NCBI RefSeq assembly: GCF_043290135.1 | Contig: NC_134705.1 | Span: forward strand, 37,699,771 to 37,763,770 | Direction of reading: 5' to 3' | Length of the DNA stretch: 64,000 bases | DNA from: Rhipicephalus microplus | Taxonomy: Eukaryota; Arthropoda; Arachnida; Ixodida; Ixodidae | Position numbers and translations under genes: made by a program | In this document: positions 21,530-31,385 of the stretch, one piece after another | How positions within the stretch are numbered: position 1 is the first letter of the stretch | Layout of the letters: each line of letters opens with the position of its first letter | Notes under the pieces: generated by a model | The model's input: the letters and a program-made list of their open reading frames with translations, nothing else | What the model was told of the DNA's origin: nothing | The model's database searches: none

Positions 21530-21900
21530 CTAGGTGGGCCGGTGACAATATTCCGCCCCTCGGTGACATAGTGAGCGTGAAGGTGGGCTGCGATGAAATC
21601 GTACCGGGTTCATTGGTGTGATGCCTGTCAGGAAAAACTGGGCCACGCCTTGGGCGATGCATACATCATGCGACTCTTTCATAAGGACGAAAGCTCGAGA
21701 TCGATACGCCAAATATCCACGTCGGTATTGGCTGCTGTAGTAGCACCGCCTGCGTTGACCCCTAGAAAGGAGCTTTGGGGGCCGTATTCCGAGTGGGTTG
21801 TTGCAGAATTACTGGGCGAACTGGACACAACTGGCTCGCGCTGTAGCCGGCGAATTTTTTTCTGGGCCTGTAACTGCAGCTTCACTTGCCACAATTGCTT
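21530..21900 (-). pseudogene. Outer gypsy gag remnant
   Basis: The broken minus-strand frames here read VDIWRI, then a stretch ending VAQFFLTGITPMNPVRFH, which resembles the early gag region of arthropod gypsy elements (a W at the start, then a sentence like QVEAQFxxxGIT). Gag would form the capsid of the intracellular particle. The piece sits just inside the candidate primer-binding site at about 21960 and upstream of the protease relic, the normal order. The downstream Ser/Pro/Thr-rich frame (21493-21080) may be the gag-protease linker. Frameshifts and stops are frequent. Confidence 0.5.
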
Positions 21901-21966
21901 GTAAAAAACGGCAAGGACTTCTGAGCAGGCCGTGGCGGTGAGATGCGTTCGGATTCCGGGTCACCA

Positions 21967-24900
21967 AATCTGAGATTCCCTGTCAACGAAGGACGAATTT
22001 CAACACGAGAACATTACTATCCAGCAAGAAAACAAGCTGTGAGTTGTCCACTTCACAAGACGCGAAAAATATTTTAAAAATTGTTAACTATGTTGAGCAA
22101 ACAGCAGCGTTGCCTAAATGGCCAGAGAACGTGCAAGAAATAGAGCACGAACACATTCCGCTCGCATGTTAATTGGGAAAGCAGAGCTCTCGCGCTAACC
22201 CTCCTCCTCACAGTGCGCATCTTTTCCTTCTATTTGGTGACATCATGAAAGAAATGTTTTGTTCGTGACTTATATCTAGTAGGATATTCAGTAGGGGGGA
22301 AGGGGCAAAAGTGGCAGAAGCGGCGCTCTCGCAGCGTTTCATCACGCGAGGGCGTGTCCCGCGCATTGTGTAGGGAGCTTTTGCCCCCTGCTTGCGCGCA
22401 CTTATCTCAAGATGAGGGAGAATTCTATGCCTTGGACTTTCACCATTGTAATTACCGAGCGCCCGAAGGTCGATTACCTCGCTACACAATGCGCGTTTAT
22501 ACTCTCGTATGAATTTTGGCCCACGCATAGATATCTCTGCCGAATATGCTCACCTTTAGACAAAGCAAAATCTCAGCTACCACACTTGTTAGTTCGTGCT
22601 TATCTTGTACCCCTGAGTACGGTAATTCTGCTGTTTTTGTTTGTGCAGCTTGCTAAGTGTCAAGTTGGGAACGCTCTTTGCTCTCGTCATGAGTGTGTTG
22701 TTTTTGTTCTTTTATGTGCGTGAGAAGACTACTTGCCTTTCTTCGCGCGGCCTTCAAATATTGCACTCACTGCTTTGCCTTTGCGTGAAACTGACTTATT
22801 GATTTTTTTGTTTTTTTGCAATCACTTGGTATGTATTTTAGAAGGTTATATTCATGACGCAAATACGTCAGTGCAGCTATGGTAAACCTCGGTATAGAAA
22901 GATTTTCTGTTAAAAAGGCTCCATCAGCGGAAGTCGAACTCATGACCTCTCCGTCCGCAACAACGTATGCCGGGTACAGTATCAATTGCATCATGATCGC
23001 ATACTTTGTTGTTGTTAAAAAACGTATTTTATATATACCACCATCCTACGTGGCTTTGGTAAAGTGAAGTAATACATCATTACCATGAAATCTACGATTA
23101 CTTACTTCAATACGTCGTGCTAAAGTGTCCGTCCCATTCAGCACTTTTGCTATAGCATAAGTGCATTTTGGAAAACACCCAACACGCTGGCTTTACCCAA
23201 AGCGTCGGTGTCGCCCATTACATTCATTGAGATTAAAGATAGCTTTGAAACGCGTCTGCTTCGCCTGGATGAAAAGTCGCGGTCTTCAGTTAGGCTGGCA
23301 CCGCGAAAATGTGCGTCCGGCCAACAGCTATGACACAACATTCAATGCGTTTCCCCCCAATCGGGCAGTGACGTCGAATAGCCGTAACATGCCACCAGCA
23401 GGCCACCTTACCCCTTGTTGAGCATTCAATCCATCACGTTCTTGTGTCTGCCACACCGCCTTCACCGGCACTGCTCTTACCACATGCTACTACACCTACC
23501 AAAGGTATATAAAACAGCAAGATCACGTTTCGTCATTATCAATAACATTGCTAACTGGAATTATTGGGAACAACACTATAGTCAATGAATACTTTTACTG
23601 GCCAAGAAGCTTCGACTGAAGTTCAATATAGGGACAGGAGCAACCGCTAAAGGTGCCCTCACGTGCGCGGGGACATCTGAGCTGCCCCGGCCCTACAATG
23701 ATACGGCACGCGTCAGAACTGTTAAACGTAAAATAATTTATCCGTCAAGGTTGTTGACGTCTTCTGAATGATGTGACATTGAAAAAAATTCGCGGATGCT
23801 AACACAGCGAAATTTAGTGTCGAATGAGGCGTTCAAGCACAGCATCCAACGGCAATCGACGCTATCTGTTTCCACTGTAACATGTCCTACCGCTATTAAA
23901 GCGTGCTTTTTTTTTCAGAAGCATCTAGTCAAAATATATTCGTAGTTTAAAGTTCTTCAGCGACTATGGTGGATGTTAAAGCTTCGCATATTTGCAAAAA
24001 TTGCAACTCTATGCAACGCATATCAAATATGTCAGGCTAAAGAAATATATTTATCGTGAAATGGCCTCGTATTTATCGAATGAATATCCACTTTGAAAAA
24101 ATAAGAAGGAATCAGGGCTTTGAATTGAGCGAGTAATGAGGATCAAGCAATAGTTTGTTAGGTGTTCGCATGACTTTGCTGTTTTCTTTTAGTTCAGTAT
24201 TCACTATACGGTGCCAGTGGCACGTTCGAACTTCGGTTGGACATGAAATGTAGCTTGTGAGTCCTTTATTCTGCTGTGTTTTTCATGTCCTTTGTCACTG
24301 TTAAGTTAGAAGAGTCATATACATGCTTCCTCAAACTTGAAAATTGACTGACTGCGTCTCGCGCCTGTGGCGTCAACGTGTGATGCAAAAAGTTGTCTTT
24401 TACCGCTTTTACAGCTTGCGCAAGTTTTGCACCATTTTCTTTTGCTTCCTCTTTTGCGCAGTCACCCTAGCAAGCTTCAATTGGTAGTGCTAAACTTTCC
24501 GTTCCAAGCAATGAATGCTTTGAATTTTTCAAGCTCTTAGGAGCTGCATGTCGCTCCATCTGTTTGGCATGTATCCTGTACACTTTGAGTCATATCTGTA
24601 CCTGTATATAAAATAATGATGAGTATTCCATTCACCGAGCTTGTGTATTACTGACATGCAACAAGCAATAGACAGCAAGTATGCTCGCCGTCCTCAGCAG
24701 CGCCATTATCCACAGCTGCTGTGTCAAAGAAGCTCTTGGCTCTTGCACAGTGTTGGTGCAGCCTCAGCAGTCTCCAGCTTAATTTATGCTTACCGGCGAC
24801 GCTTGGTAGGTAGGTAAGCCAGGGCCTTTTCTACTAATAAGTATGCCGGGATGCCGTGGAAAATGCTCTTTCAAAGATTCGGAAAAAGTCTCGGAACGTC

Positions 24901-25720
24901 GTCCGGTCTCTTCACAACAACTCCGCCGAATAGACACTGGTTCACGCGGAAGATTCCAGAAGATCTTAGTGCTTTTCGCAAACAGGCACATGCAGGAGGT
25001 CAAATGTGAAACCACCAGTTTGTTGTCGTGGTCTAGCACACTTCCGCTTTTTCCACCATTCGCTGTGTAGGCAGCCAAAACATATTATTCGTCATTTCCC
25101 TTCTAACCTTGTCGAAACAAATGTACGCCGCTTGTACGAAAAATCTTTTTGACGTTCAGGCACAGCGTGCACAACACCAAACATATGATGAAAAACGTGC
25201 GGCGACGTGCACGGTATCCAGCCTCAGGCGAGGAGGTAATCCTCCCTTGCGGCCTCCATTTGCCGTGCACGAAACTCTCCCACAGAGTTTGGGTGAAGCT
25301 TTTCGACCTATGAAAAATATTGTAGAACACCACTGACCGTCAACGTTCATGCATCCACGTTATGCGGTGTTTTACTTGTCAAACACCAACAGACTCTTTA
25401 TAAGTTCATTTATATTAATGCAGGGTAAACATTGAAAAACACACGAGGACACAGTTTACTTTCATGTTATACCGATTGCTATTATGGAGCGAACAACCAT
25501 GTTTTTTCGCTTATGTTTATGCCTATAGTTTTATTGGAAACACTCTCTACGTTTTGTTCAGTTTCTCTGAATGTTTAGGAGTTTGATCTTTTTCCTCACG
25601 GCTTGTCGTACGGCGGCTCCCGGAGCATACACTAGTGTAGCCATTGTGTACACTTCTGTGGTCGCAGCTCAAAGTTGCCTCTCCGGTGACTCCAACAATG
25701 CTCACTAGGTGGCGCTGACA
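21967..25720. other. No recognisable gene apart from a tRNA-like patch
   Basis: The first few hundred bases probably include the undelimited 5' LTR of the outer gypsy. The rest has only short frames without motifs. The longest plus and minus frames (for example 24779-25078 and 25109-25336) overlap on opposite strands and show no conserved pattern. A short host exon cannot be excluded. Confidence 0.4.
22915..22995 (-). repeat. tRNA-like patch, possible SINE head
   Basis: The minus strand reads GAGGTCATGAGTTCGACTTCC, close to a Pol III B box, preceded by a possible anticodon-arm region. The A box is weak and acceptor-stem pairing is not evident, so this is not a functional tRNA gene. A relic of a tRNA-derived SINE is the likeliest reading. 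Confidence 0.3.
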
Positions 25721-25724
25721 CCCA

Positions 25725-26711
25725 ATGCGTCGGTGTCAGAAGGCAGCTGCGAAATTTTGGAACCATCTAAACTCCCTAAGAAATGAGACGAGCCTAGAGC
25801 AGAGGTTTATAACTACAGCTCAAGGTGCTAGGCTAGAAGGGGACGAAGCTATTGAATATTTAGAACAAGGGTTACAGAAAAATTTCAACAAAAAAGCGCT
25901 TTATGCACCACAATAGGCAAGGATGAATTAAGTGGCGCAATGGCTCCATTTTCTCAAGAAGAGTGGGAAAGAGCTGAGGAAAGGGTTCCTAGTAGTACAT
26001 CAATAGCCCCAGATGGCATTCCAAATATGCTGATAAAGACATTAGGTCCGAAGTCTAAGCATGCTTTGGGAGAGGCAGTGAGCAAAATAATAATCGATAG
26101 AGAAGTTCCCGATGGATGGAAACTTAGCAGGATGAGCATGATCTATAAAGGAAAGGGGGACAAAGCTGACATAAACAACTACCGTCTTATAACAGGGACA
26201 TCAGTGGTCTACAGGGTGGCGATGCAGATTATAAAGGAAAGACTGCACGTATAGGTAGAGGATGAGGGGTTGCTGGGGGAACGGCAGAATGTTTTTCGCA
26301 AACACAGGAGGTTGGAAAACGATCTGTTCTCAATGACGAAGTGCATCGAAATAGCAGAAACTGAACACAGGCCCCTGTGGCTAGCATTTTTGGATTTCAA
26401 GGGAGCGTACGATAGCGTGGTTCAAGAGGAATTGTGGGGAATACTGGACACACTAGGCGTGCAAGATGTAATCACTAATATTTTAAAGAATATCTATAAG
26501 GTAACAAGGTAATTATAAAGTTAAAAAAACAGGTATTCAAGCCTGCAGAGGTAAAACGGGGGCTTAGACAGATGTGTCCCTTGTCACTCTTATTATTCAT
26601 AGTGTACCTACAAGGATTAGAAGCCAAATTACAGGGATGGACTGGGGAGGGAACTGGACTGGGCTTCAACTTCGCTTTCGTCAAAAAAGGAAAACTCATT
26701 GAACATGCACT
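25725..26711 (+). pseudogene. LINE A reverse transcriptase, N-terminal part
   Basis: Successive plus-strand frames read KFWNHLNSL, then SIAPDGIPNMLIKTLGP, MIYKGKGDKADINNYRLITG, and after a stop LWLAFLDFKGAYDSVVQEEL (first catalytic Asp), GLRQMCPLSLLLFIVYLQGL and TGLGFNFAF. In intact relatives GLRQG is followed by CPLSPLLF; here it is GLRQM. At least three stops or shifts are present. The reading ends in LIEHALQAL at the target repeat 26712-26723, immediately before the YADD codons. Confidence 0.8.
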
Positions 26712-26723
26712 ACAAGCATTGAT
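26712..26723. repeat. Target-site duplication, left copy
   Basis: ACAAGCATTGAT is identical to 29946-29957. It encodes the residues just before YADD in LINE A. Confidence 0.9.
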
Positions 26724-27238
26724 TTCTACTAGTAGCTCTCCTCTGGCGTTTCTAGTACTGATGCCATAATCTCCTACTGCTTGGTCTCCAGCCTGCTTCT
26801 TCCCTACCTTTGCATTGAAGTCGCCCATCACTATAGTATACTGTGTTTTTACCTTACTTATTGCCGATTTGACATCTTCATAGAAGCTTTCAACAGAGCG
26901 TCATCATGGCTGGATGTAGACGCGTAAGCCTGTACTACCTTCACCTTGTATCTTTTATTCAGTTTAATTACAATACCTACCACTTTTTCATTAATGCTAT
27001 AGTATTCCTCTATGTTGCCAGCTATGTTTGTGTGAATTAGGAACCCCACTCCCAGTTCTCTTCTGTCTGCCAAGCCCCGATAGCAAAGGACGTGCCCATT
27101 CTGTAGCACCGTATAGGCCTCATCTGTCCTCGTAACCTCACTGCTCCCTATTATATCCCATTTAACACCCTCTAGCACCTCGAATAGTACAGCTAGACGT
27201 CCCTCACTAGATAAGGTTCTAGCGTTAAACGTTGCCAA
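26724..27238 (-). pseudogene. RTE-like LINE endonuclease, N-terminal part (inverted segment)
   Basis: The minus-strand frame 27238-26858 starts MATFNARTLSSEGRLAVLFE and continues with WDIIGSSEVTR (family IGLSEVRR; catalytic Glu), GVGFLIHTNI and KVVQAYASTS. In a second frame the chain continues IVMGDFNAKVG and GISTRNARGELLVE, ending exactly at the insertion boundary 26724. The annotated-looking frame 26831-26475 runs past the boundary into antisense LINE A, so its last third is not element protein. This is an APE-type endonuclease of the RTE/BovB style. The rest of the domain lies at 27605. Confidence 0.85.
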
Positions 27239-27509
27239 GTTCAGGCTCCAATGGCGGCCTGTCCGGATCTAGAGATTCTTAGCGCCTTCTGCTGCGTTGC
27301 AGATCTGACCGCCGCCGTGGTCAGTTGCTTCGTAGCTGCTGGGCACTGAGGGCCGTGAGTTATTTGACGTATGCATGTGGGAGGTAGTGGCGAGATACTG
27401 CACCAGGGTGGCCAATTCTTCTCTGTGAGTGAGTGCATTCCCGGCGGTGGTTACCGATGAGGCCGCACCCCGAGCCTCTTAATGCAGTTCCATCAACACG
27501 CGGTTTTTT

Positions 27510-27603
27510 TTAATCCGGTTTCGAACTGCGCGGCACCGGGAAGAGGCCACGGACCTCTTGCATGCGAGGCGGATGCTCTAACCACTACGCAATCGCCGCT
27601 AGT
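27510..27603 (-). other. tRNA-like module at the 5' end of the RTE-like LINE
   Basis: The outermost 5' part of the inverted segment reads GCGGCGATTGCGTAGTGG on the minus strand. It continues TTAGAGCATCCG, a pairable CCTC/GAGG arm around GCATGCAA, and after an extra segment CAGTTCGAAACCGG. GCGTAGTGGTTAGAGC fits a Pol III A box and AGTTCGAAACC a B box. The spacing is longer than in a plain tRNA. It is followed by about 270 bases of leader before the endonuclease ATG (27238). Either this is an internal Pol III-type promoter at the LINE's 5' end or a tRNA-SINE head joined to it. Confidence 0.55.
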
Positions 27604-27604
27604 C

Positions 27605-29913
27605 GAATTCGCAGAAAGCAATAAATAACAGATTTTGAATACCTTCTACCGAAAACGAGAAAACCGCAAATGGACATGGAGGAGCCCTAATGGCGTAAAT
27701 AAGAACGAAATAGACTTTATAATGAGTGCACACCCAGGAATCGTGCAGGATGTGGAAGTGGTTGGCAAGGTACGATGCAGGGACCATAGAATGGTACGGT
27801 CTTGAATTCGCCTAGACTTGAAGAAGGAACGACAGAAACTGATACGCAAGAAGCCAATCAATGAGCTAGCACTGAGAGGGAAAGTACAGGAATTCAGACG
27901 GTCGCTGCAGAACAGGTACTCGGCTCTTAGTGAGGAAACCAACCTTAGCGTAGATACGATGAATGATAATCTGACGAGTATGATTATGGAGTGTGCAGTG
28001 GAAGCTGGAGGCAGGGTAGTTAGACAGGACACTGGCAAGCTTTCCCAGGAAACGAAGAACCTAATTATGAAGCGTCAAATTATGAAAGTGTCAAGTACAA
28101 CAGACAAAATAGAACTAGCACAGCTTTCGTAGTTGATTATTAGACGTAAGGTATGCGATGTAAGAAGGTATAACATGGAGAGAATGGAGAGAAATATGGA
28201 GAGAACACGCTCTGAAAAACGGAGGCAGCGTCAAAGCAGTGAAGAGGAAACTTGGGATAGGCTAAAGTCGGATGTATGCACTAAGGGACAAAGAAGGCAA
28301 ATTAACTACCAATATGGATAGGATAGTTAACATAGCGGAGGAGGTTTACAGAGATCTGTACAGTAGCCGAGACAACCACAACCTTAATACTATAAGAACT
28401 AGCAGTAACCCAGATGACACCCCACCAGTAATGATAGAAGAAGTCAGAAAAGCTTTGGAGAGCATGCAAAGAGGCAAAGCTGCTAGTGAGGAATAGGTAA
28501 CATCAGATCTGCTGAAAGATGGAGGACAGATTGTGTTAGAAAAACTAGCCACCCTGTTTACGAGGTGTCTTCTGACGGGAAGGTACCAGAGTCGTCGAAG
28601 AACGCTAACATCATCTTAATACATACGAAAGGAGATGACAAGGACTTGAAAAATTACAGGCCGATTTGCTTGCTCTCTGTAGTATACAAGCTATTTACCA
28701 AGGCAATTGCCAACAGAGTAAAGAAAACATTAGAATTCAATCAACCAAAGGAACAAGCAGGATTTCGAATAGGCTACTCAACAATCGACCACATTCATAC
28801 TATCAATCAGGTAATAGAGAAATGCTCAGAATATAACCAACAACTATACATAGCCTTCATAGATTACGAGAAGGCGTTTGATTCAGTAGAAATATCAGCC
28901 GTCATGCAGACACTGCGGAATCAGGGCGTAGATGAAGTATATATAAACATTCTGGAAGAAATCTACAGGGGATCAACTGCTACCATAGTGCTTCATAAAG
29001 AAAACAACACAATACCAATCAAGAAGGGTGTAAGGCAGGGGGACACAATCTCCCCAATGCTATTTACTGCGTGCTTACAGGAGGTTTTTAGCAGCCTAGA
29101 ATGGGAAGAGTTAGGGATAACAGTTAATGGAGAATACCTTAATAACCAGCGCTTCGCCGATGACATTGCATTGCTGAGTAAGTCAGGGGACGAATTGCAA
29201 CTCATGATTACGGAGTTAGACAAGGAGAGCAGAAAGGTGGGTCTTGAAATTAATCTGCAGAAAACGAAAGTAATGTACTACAACCTCGGAAAGGAGCAGC
29301 GCGTCGAGATAGGTAATAGGGCGCTTGAAGTTGTAAAACACTATGTCTACTTAGGGCACGTAATAACCGCAGAGCCGAACCACGAGATTGACGTAACTAG
29401 AAGAATAAGAATGGGGTGGAGCACATTCGGCAAGCACTCTCAAATTATGACAGGTATATTGCCACTATCCCTCAAGAGGAAGGTATATAACAGCTGTATC
29501 TTGCCGGTACTTAGCTACGGAGCAGAAACCTGGAGACTTACAAAGAGGGTTCAGCCTAAATTGAGGACGACGCAGCGAGCAGTGGAAAGAAATATGGTAG
29601 GTGTAACCTTAAGAGACAAGAAGAGAGCAGAGTGGATTAGTGGACAAACGGGGGTTAAGGATATCATAGTTGAAATAAAGAAGAGGAAATGGACATGGCC
29701 CGGGCATGTAGCGCGTAGACGGGATAACCGCTGGTCATTAAGGGGACTAACTGGATTCCCAGGGAAGGGGAGCGGGTTAGGGGGAGACAGAAGGTTAGGT
29801 GGGCAGATGAGATTAAGAAGTTTGTGGGTATATATTGGCAGCAGCAAGCACAGAACCTGGTTTACTGGCGGAACATGGGAGAGGCCTTTGTCCTGCCGTG
29901 GACGTAGTCAGGC

Positions 29914-29945
<32 letters not shown>
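27605..29945 (+). pseudogene. RTE-like LINE endonuclease end and reverse transcriptase
   Basis: The plus-strand part opens with FAESNK, then NTFYRKRENRKWTWRSPNGV and KNEIDFIM, the end of the endonuclease and the exact continuation of the inverted segment. The linker region (27818-28496) follows in several frames. Reverse transcriptase fills 28565-29750: DLKNYRPICLLSVVYKLFTK, EQAGFRIGYSTIDHIHTINQ, LYIAFIDYEKAFDSVE (first Asp), GVRQGDTISPMLFTACLQ and NQRFADDIALLS (FADD, 29153-29164), then SYGAETWRLT, ERNMVGVTLRDKKR and WTWPGHVARRRDNRW. After about 29750 the true frame shifts: the other frame reads WADEIKKFVGIYWQQQAQN. The poly-Asp end of the long open frame is therefore only the GAT tail translated. 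The clade fits RTE/BovB. Confidence 0.85.
29917..29945 (+). repeat. (GAT)n tail of the RTE-like LINE
   Basis: About nine GAT repeats follow CAGGCT directly before the target duplication. It is the element's own 3' tail. Confidence 0.8.
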
Positions 29946-29946
<1 letters not shown>

Positions 29947-29957
29947 CAAGCATTGAT
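29946..29957. repeat. Target-site duplication, right copy
   Basis: ACAAGCATTGAT is identical to 26712-26723 and is followed at once by TACGCAGATGAT (YADD of LINE A), starting at 29959. Confidence 0.9.
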
Positions 29958-31022
29958 GTACGCAGATGATATAGGTGCTAATGGCCGACAACAAGGAAGA
30001 TTTGCAGTGATTGACGAACATCTGCGGTAATGAGGGAGATAGGTTAGATTTAAGATTCAGTAAGAAAAAATCAGCAGTCATGATTTTAAAGACAATGAAG
30101 GTAATGAGCTTAGAATACAGGAGGTCGCGCTAGAGATAACAGATAAATACAAATATCGGGGCGTATAAATAAGAAATGGGGCCGAGTACCTAAGGGAACA
30201 CGAAATATACGTGTCGACTAAAGGTAACACGCATGCAGCGGTAATGAAAAACAGGGCACTGTGTAATTACAATAGGTATGATGTTGTGAGAGGAATATGG
30301 AAAGGGTCATGGTTCCTGGTCTGACGTTAGGCTATGCGGCCTTGTGCCTGAGATCAGAAGTTCAAGCAAGATTAGAAATTAAGCAACGTGGAATAGGTTG
30401 GCTTGCCTTAGGAGCTCACGGGAATACACCAAGTGAGGGAGTACAAGGTGATATGCATGGATGCACATCATTTGAGGGCAGGGAAGCTAGCAGCAAGATA
30501 AAATTTGAGCAGCGATTGAGAGAAATGGGGGACGAGAGTTGGGCTAGGAAGGTATTCAGCTACTTCTACATGAAGAATGTCGATAGAAAATGGCGGAAGC
30601 GAACCAGAAAATTGACTGGTAAATACTTGGAAAACAGCAGGGGGCCATGCCAAAAAGCATTATCGGTTAGGAAGAAGCTGAAGGAAGCTGATACCAATAT
30701 GTGGAGAATTGGCACGATCAAGAAGTCCGCACTAGAGATCTATCGAACTTTTAAGCAGGAAATTGCCAAGGAAAGAATCTCTGATAATACTCGGGGTAGT
30801 TCTCTACTGTTTGAGTCCAGGACTGGAGTATTGCGAACCAAGATATATCAGGCTAAATACGAAAGGGTTTTCATGGTATGGAGTGCGTGTGGAGAGGAAG
30901 AAGAAACTGCCGAACACTTGAATATGTTCTGTAAAGGGCTTCATTCTATAGTTCAGGATGATGGCGCAAACTTTTCAAAAGCAGTGTGGTTTAGGGACAG
31001 CGAGGGCAAAATAGACTTTTAG
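29958..31022 (+). pseudogene. LINE A reverse transcriptase, catalytic block to C terminus
   Basis: Reading resumes after the target repeat with YADDIG, then in broken frames a region equivalent to the thumb (SKKKSAVMIL; KYRGV). The frame 30297-31022 reads MVPGLTLGYAALCLRSEVQA, RLEIKQRGIGWLALGAHG, ASSKIKFEQRLREM, KRTRKLTGKYLENSRG, TFKQEIAKE and GSSLLFESRTGVLRTK. It ends with a Cys/His-like stretch, SACGEEEETAEHLNMFCKG. Intact relatives probably have CxxC there; the first Cys is now Trp in VWSACG. It ends at 31022 and is followed by the 3' untranslated region and CATC tail. Confidence 0.8.
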
Positions 31023-31212
31023 CGGGTAGAATTAACTAGAAAGAGGTTATCTGATTGGTGGCTAAAGTCAAGGCACGAGTGAAAATTACACCCTTCACTG
31101 CAAAGTACGAATACTCGATCTCAATATGTAAGGAAAAAAATAAATCTAGTTTTTGGTTCATTTAGTATTACGGATTGGTGGCGCTAGCCACCGCCCGATC
31201 TAAAGGGTACAG

Positions 31213-31383
31213 CCACATCCATCCATCCATCCATCCATCCATCCATCCATCCATCCATCCATCCATCCATCCGTCCGTCCGTCCCTCCGTCCGTCCGTCC
31301 ATCTATCCATCCATCCATCCATCCATCCATCCATCCATCCATCCATCCATCCATCCATCCATCCATCCATCCATCCATCCATC
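31213..31383 (+). repeat. (CATC)n microsatellite, 3' tail of LINE A
   Basis: This is a long tetranucleotide run with a few CGTC variants in the middle (about 31271-31302). It directly follows GCGCTAGCCACCGCCCGATC and GGGTACAGCCACATC, the end of LINE A. The long frames of repeated HPSI on one strand and WMDG on the other are translations of this repeat and not genes. Confidence 0.9.
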
Positions 31384-31385
31384 GG

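Larger units (their letters stand above)
7990..21966 (-). mobile_element. Outer gypsy retrotransposon relic, split by a second gypsy
   Basis: Minus-strand pieces of one Ty3/gypsy element lie on both sides of the inserted element at 9661-20211. On the right (20212 to about 21966), reading leftward, are gag, protease and the start of reverse transcriptase. On the left (9660 to about 7990) are the rest of reverse transcriptase, RNase H, linker and part of integrase. The reverse transcriptase reading stops at 20212 just before its TPFGL block and resumes at 9660 in that block. A possible primer-binding site reading TTTGGTGACCCGG on the minus strand lies at about 21956-21968, marking the end of a 5' LTR I could not delimit. 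No 3' LTR was found, so the left end is truncated or decayed. All frames are heavily broken. Confidence 0.8.
26724..29945 (+). mobile_element. RTE-like LINE with 5' inversion, inserted in LINE A
   Basis: A perfect 12-bp duplication, ACAAGCATTGAT, flanks it (26712-26723 and 29946-29957). The left 0.88 kb (26724 to about 27604) is the 5' part in reverse orientation, encoding the start of the endonuclease on the minus strand. The right 2.3 kb (about 27605-29945) continues on the plus strand with the end of the endonuclease, the linker and reverse transcriptase, finishing in a GAT-repeat tail. The reading joins between the two breakpoints within a few bases. This is the signature of twin priming during insertion. 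Confidence 0.9.
25725..31385 (+). mobile_element. LINE A with (CATC)n tail, split by an RTE-like LINE
   Basis: Two plus-strand parts, 25725-26723 and 29958-31385, form one LINE: reverse transcriptase on the left up to the last codons before YADD, then YADD onward, the C-terminal domain and a CATC-repeat tail on the right. The break is flanked by the 12-bp duplication of the inserted element. The 5' end is truncated or unrecognised (no endonuclease seen). The clade is uncertain; the C-terminal Cys/His pattern resembles I/R1-type LINEs. Confidence 0.8.

Noticed and set aside
26475..26831. 118-codon minus-strand frame starting MMGDFNAKVG as a complete gene
   Set aside because: Its first third is the RTE-like endonuclease, but past 26724 it runs through the insertion boundary into antisense LINE A.
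29917..29956. Poly-aspartate C terminus on the RTE-like reverse transcriptase
   Set aside because: It is the GAT-repeat tail read in a shifted frame; the real C terminus (WADEIKKFVG) is in another frame upstream.
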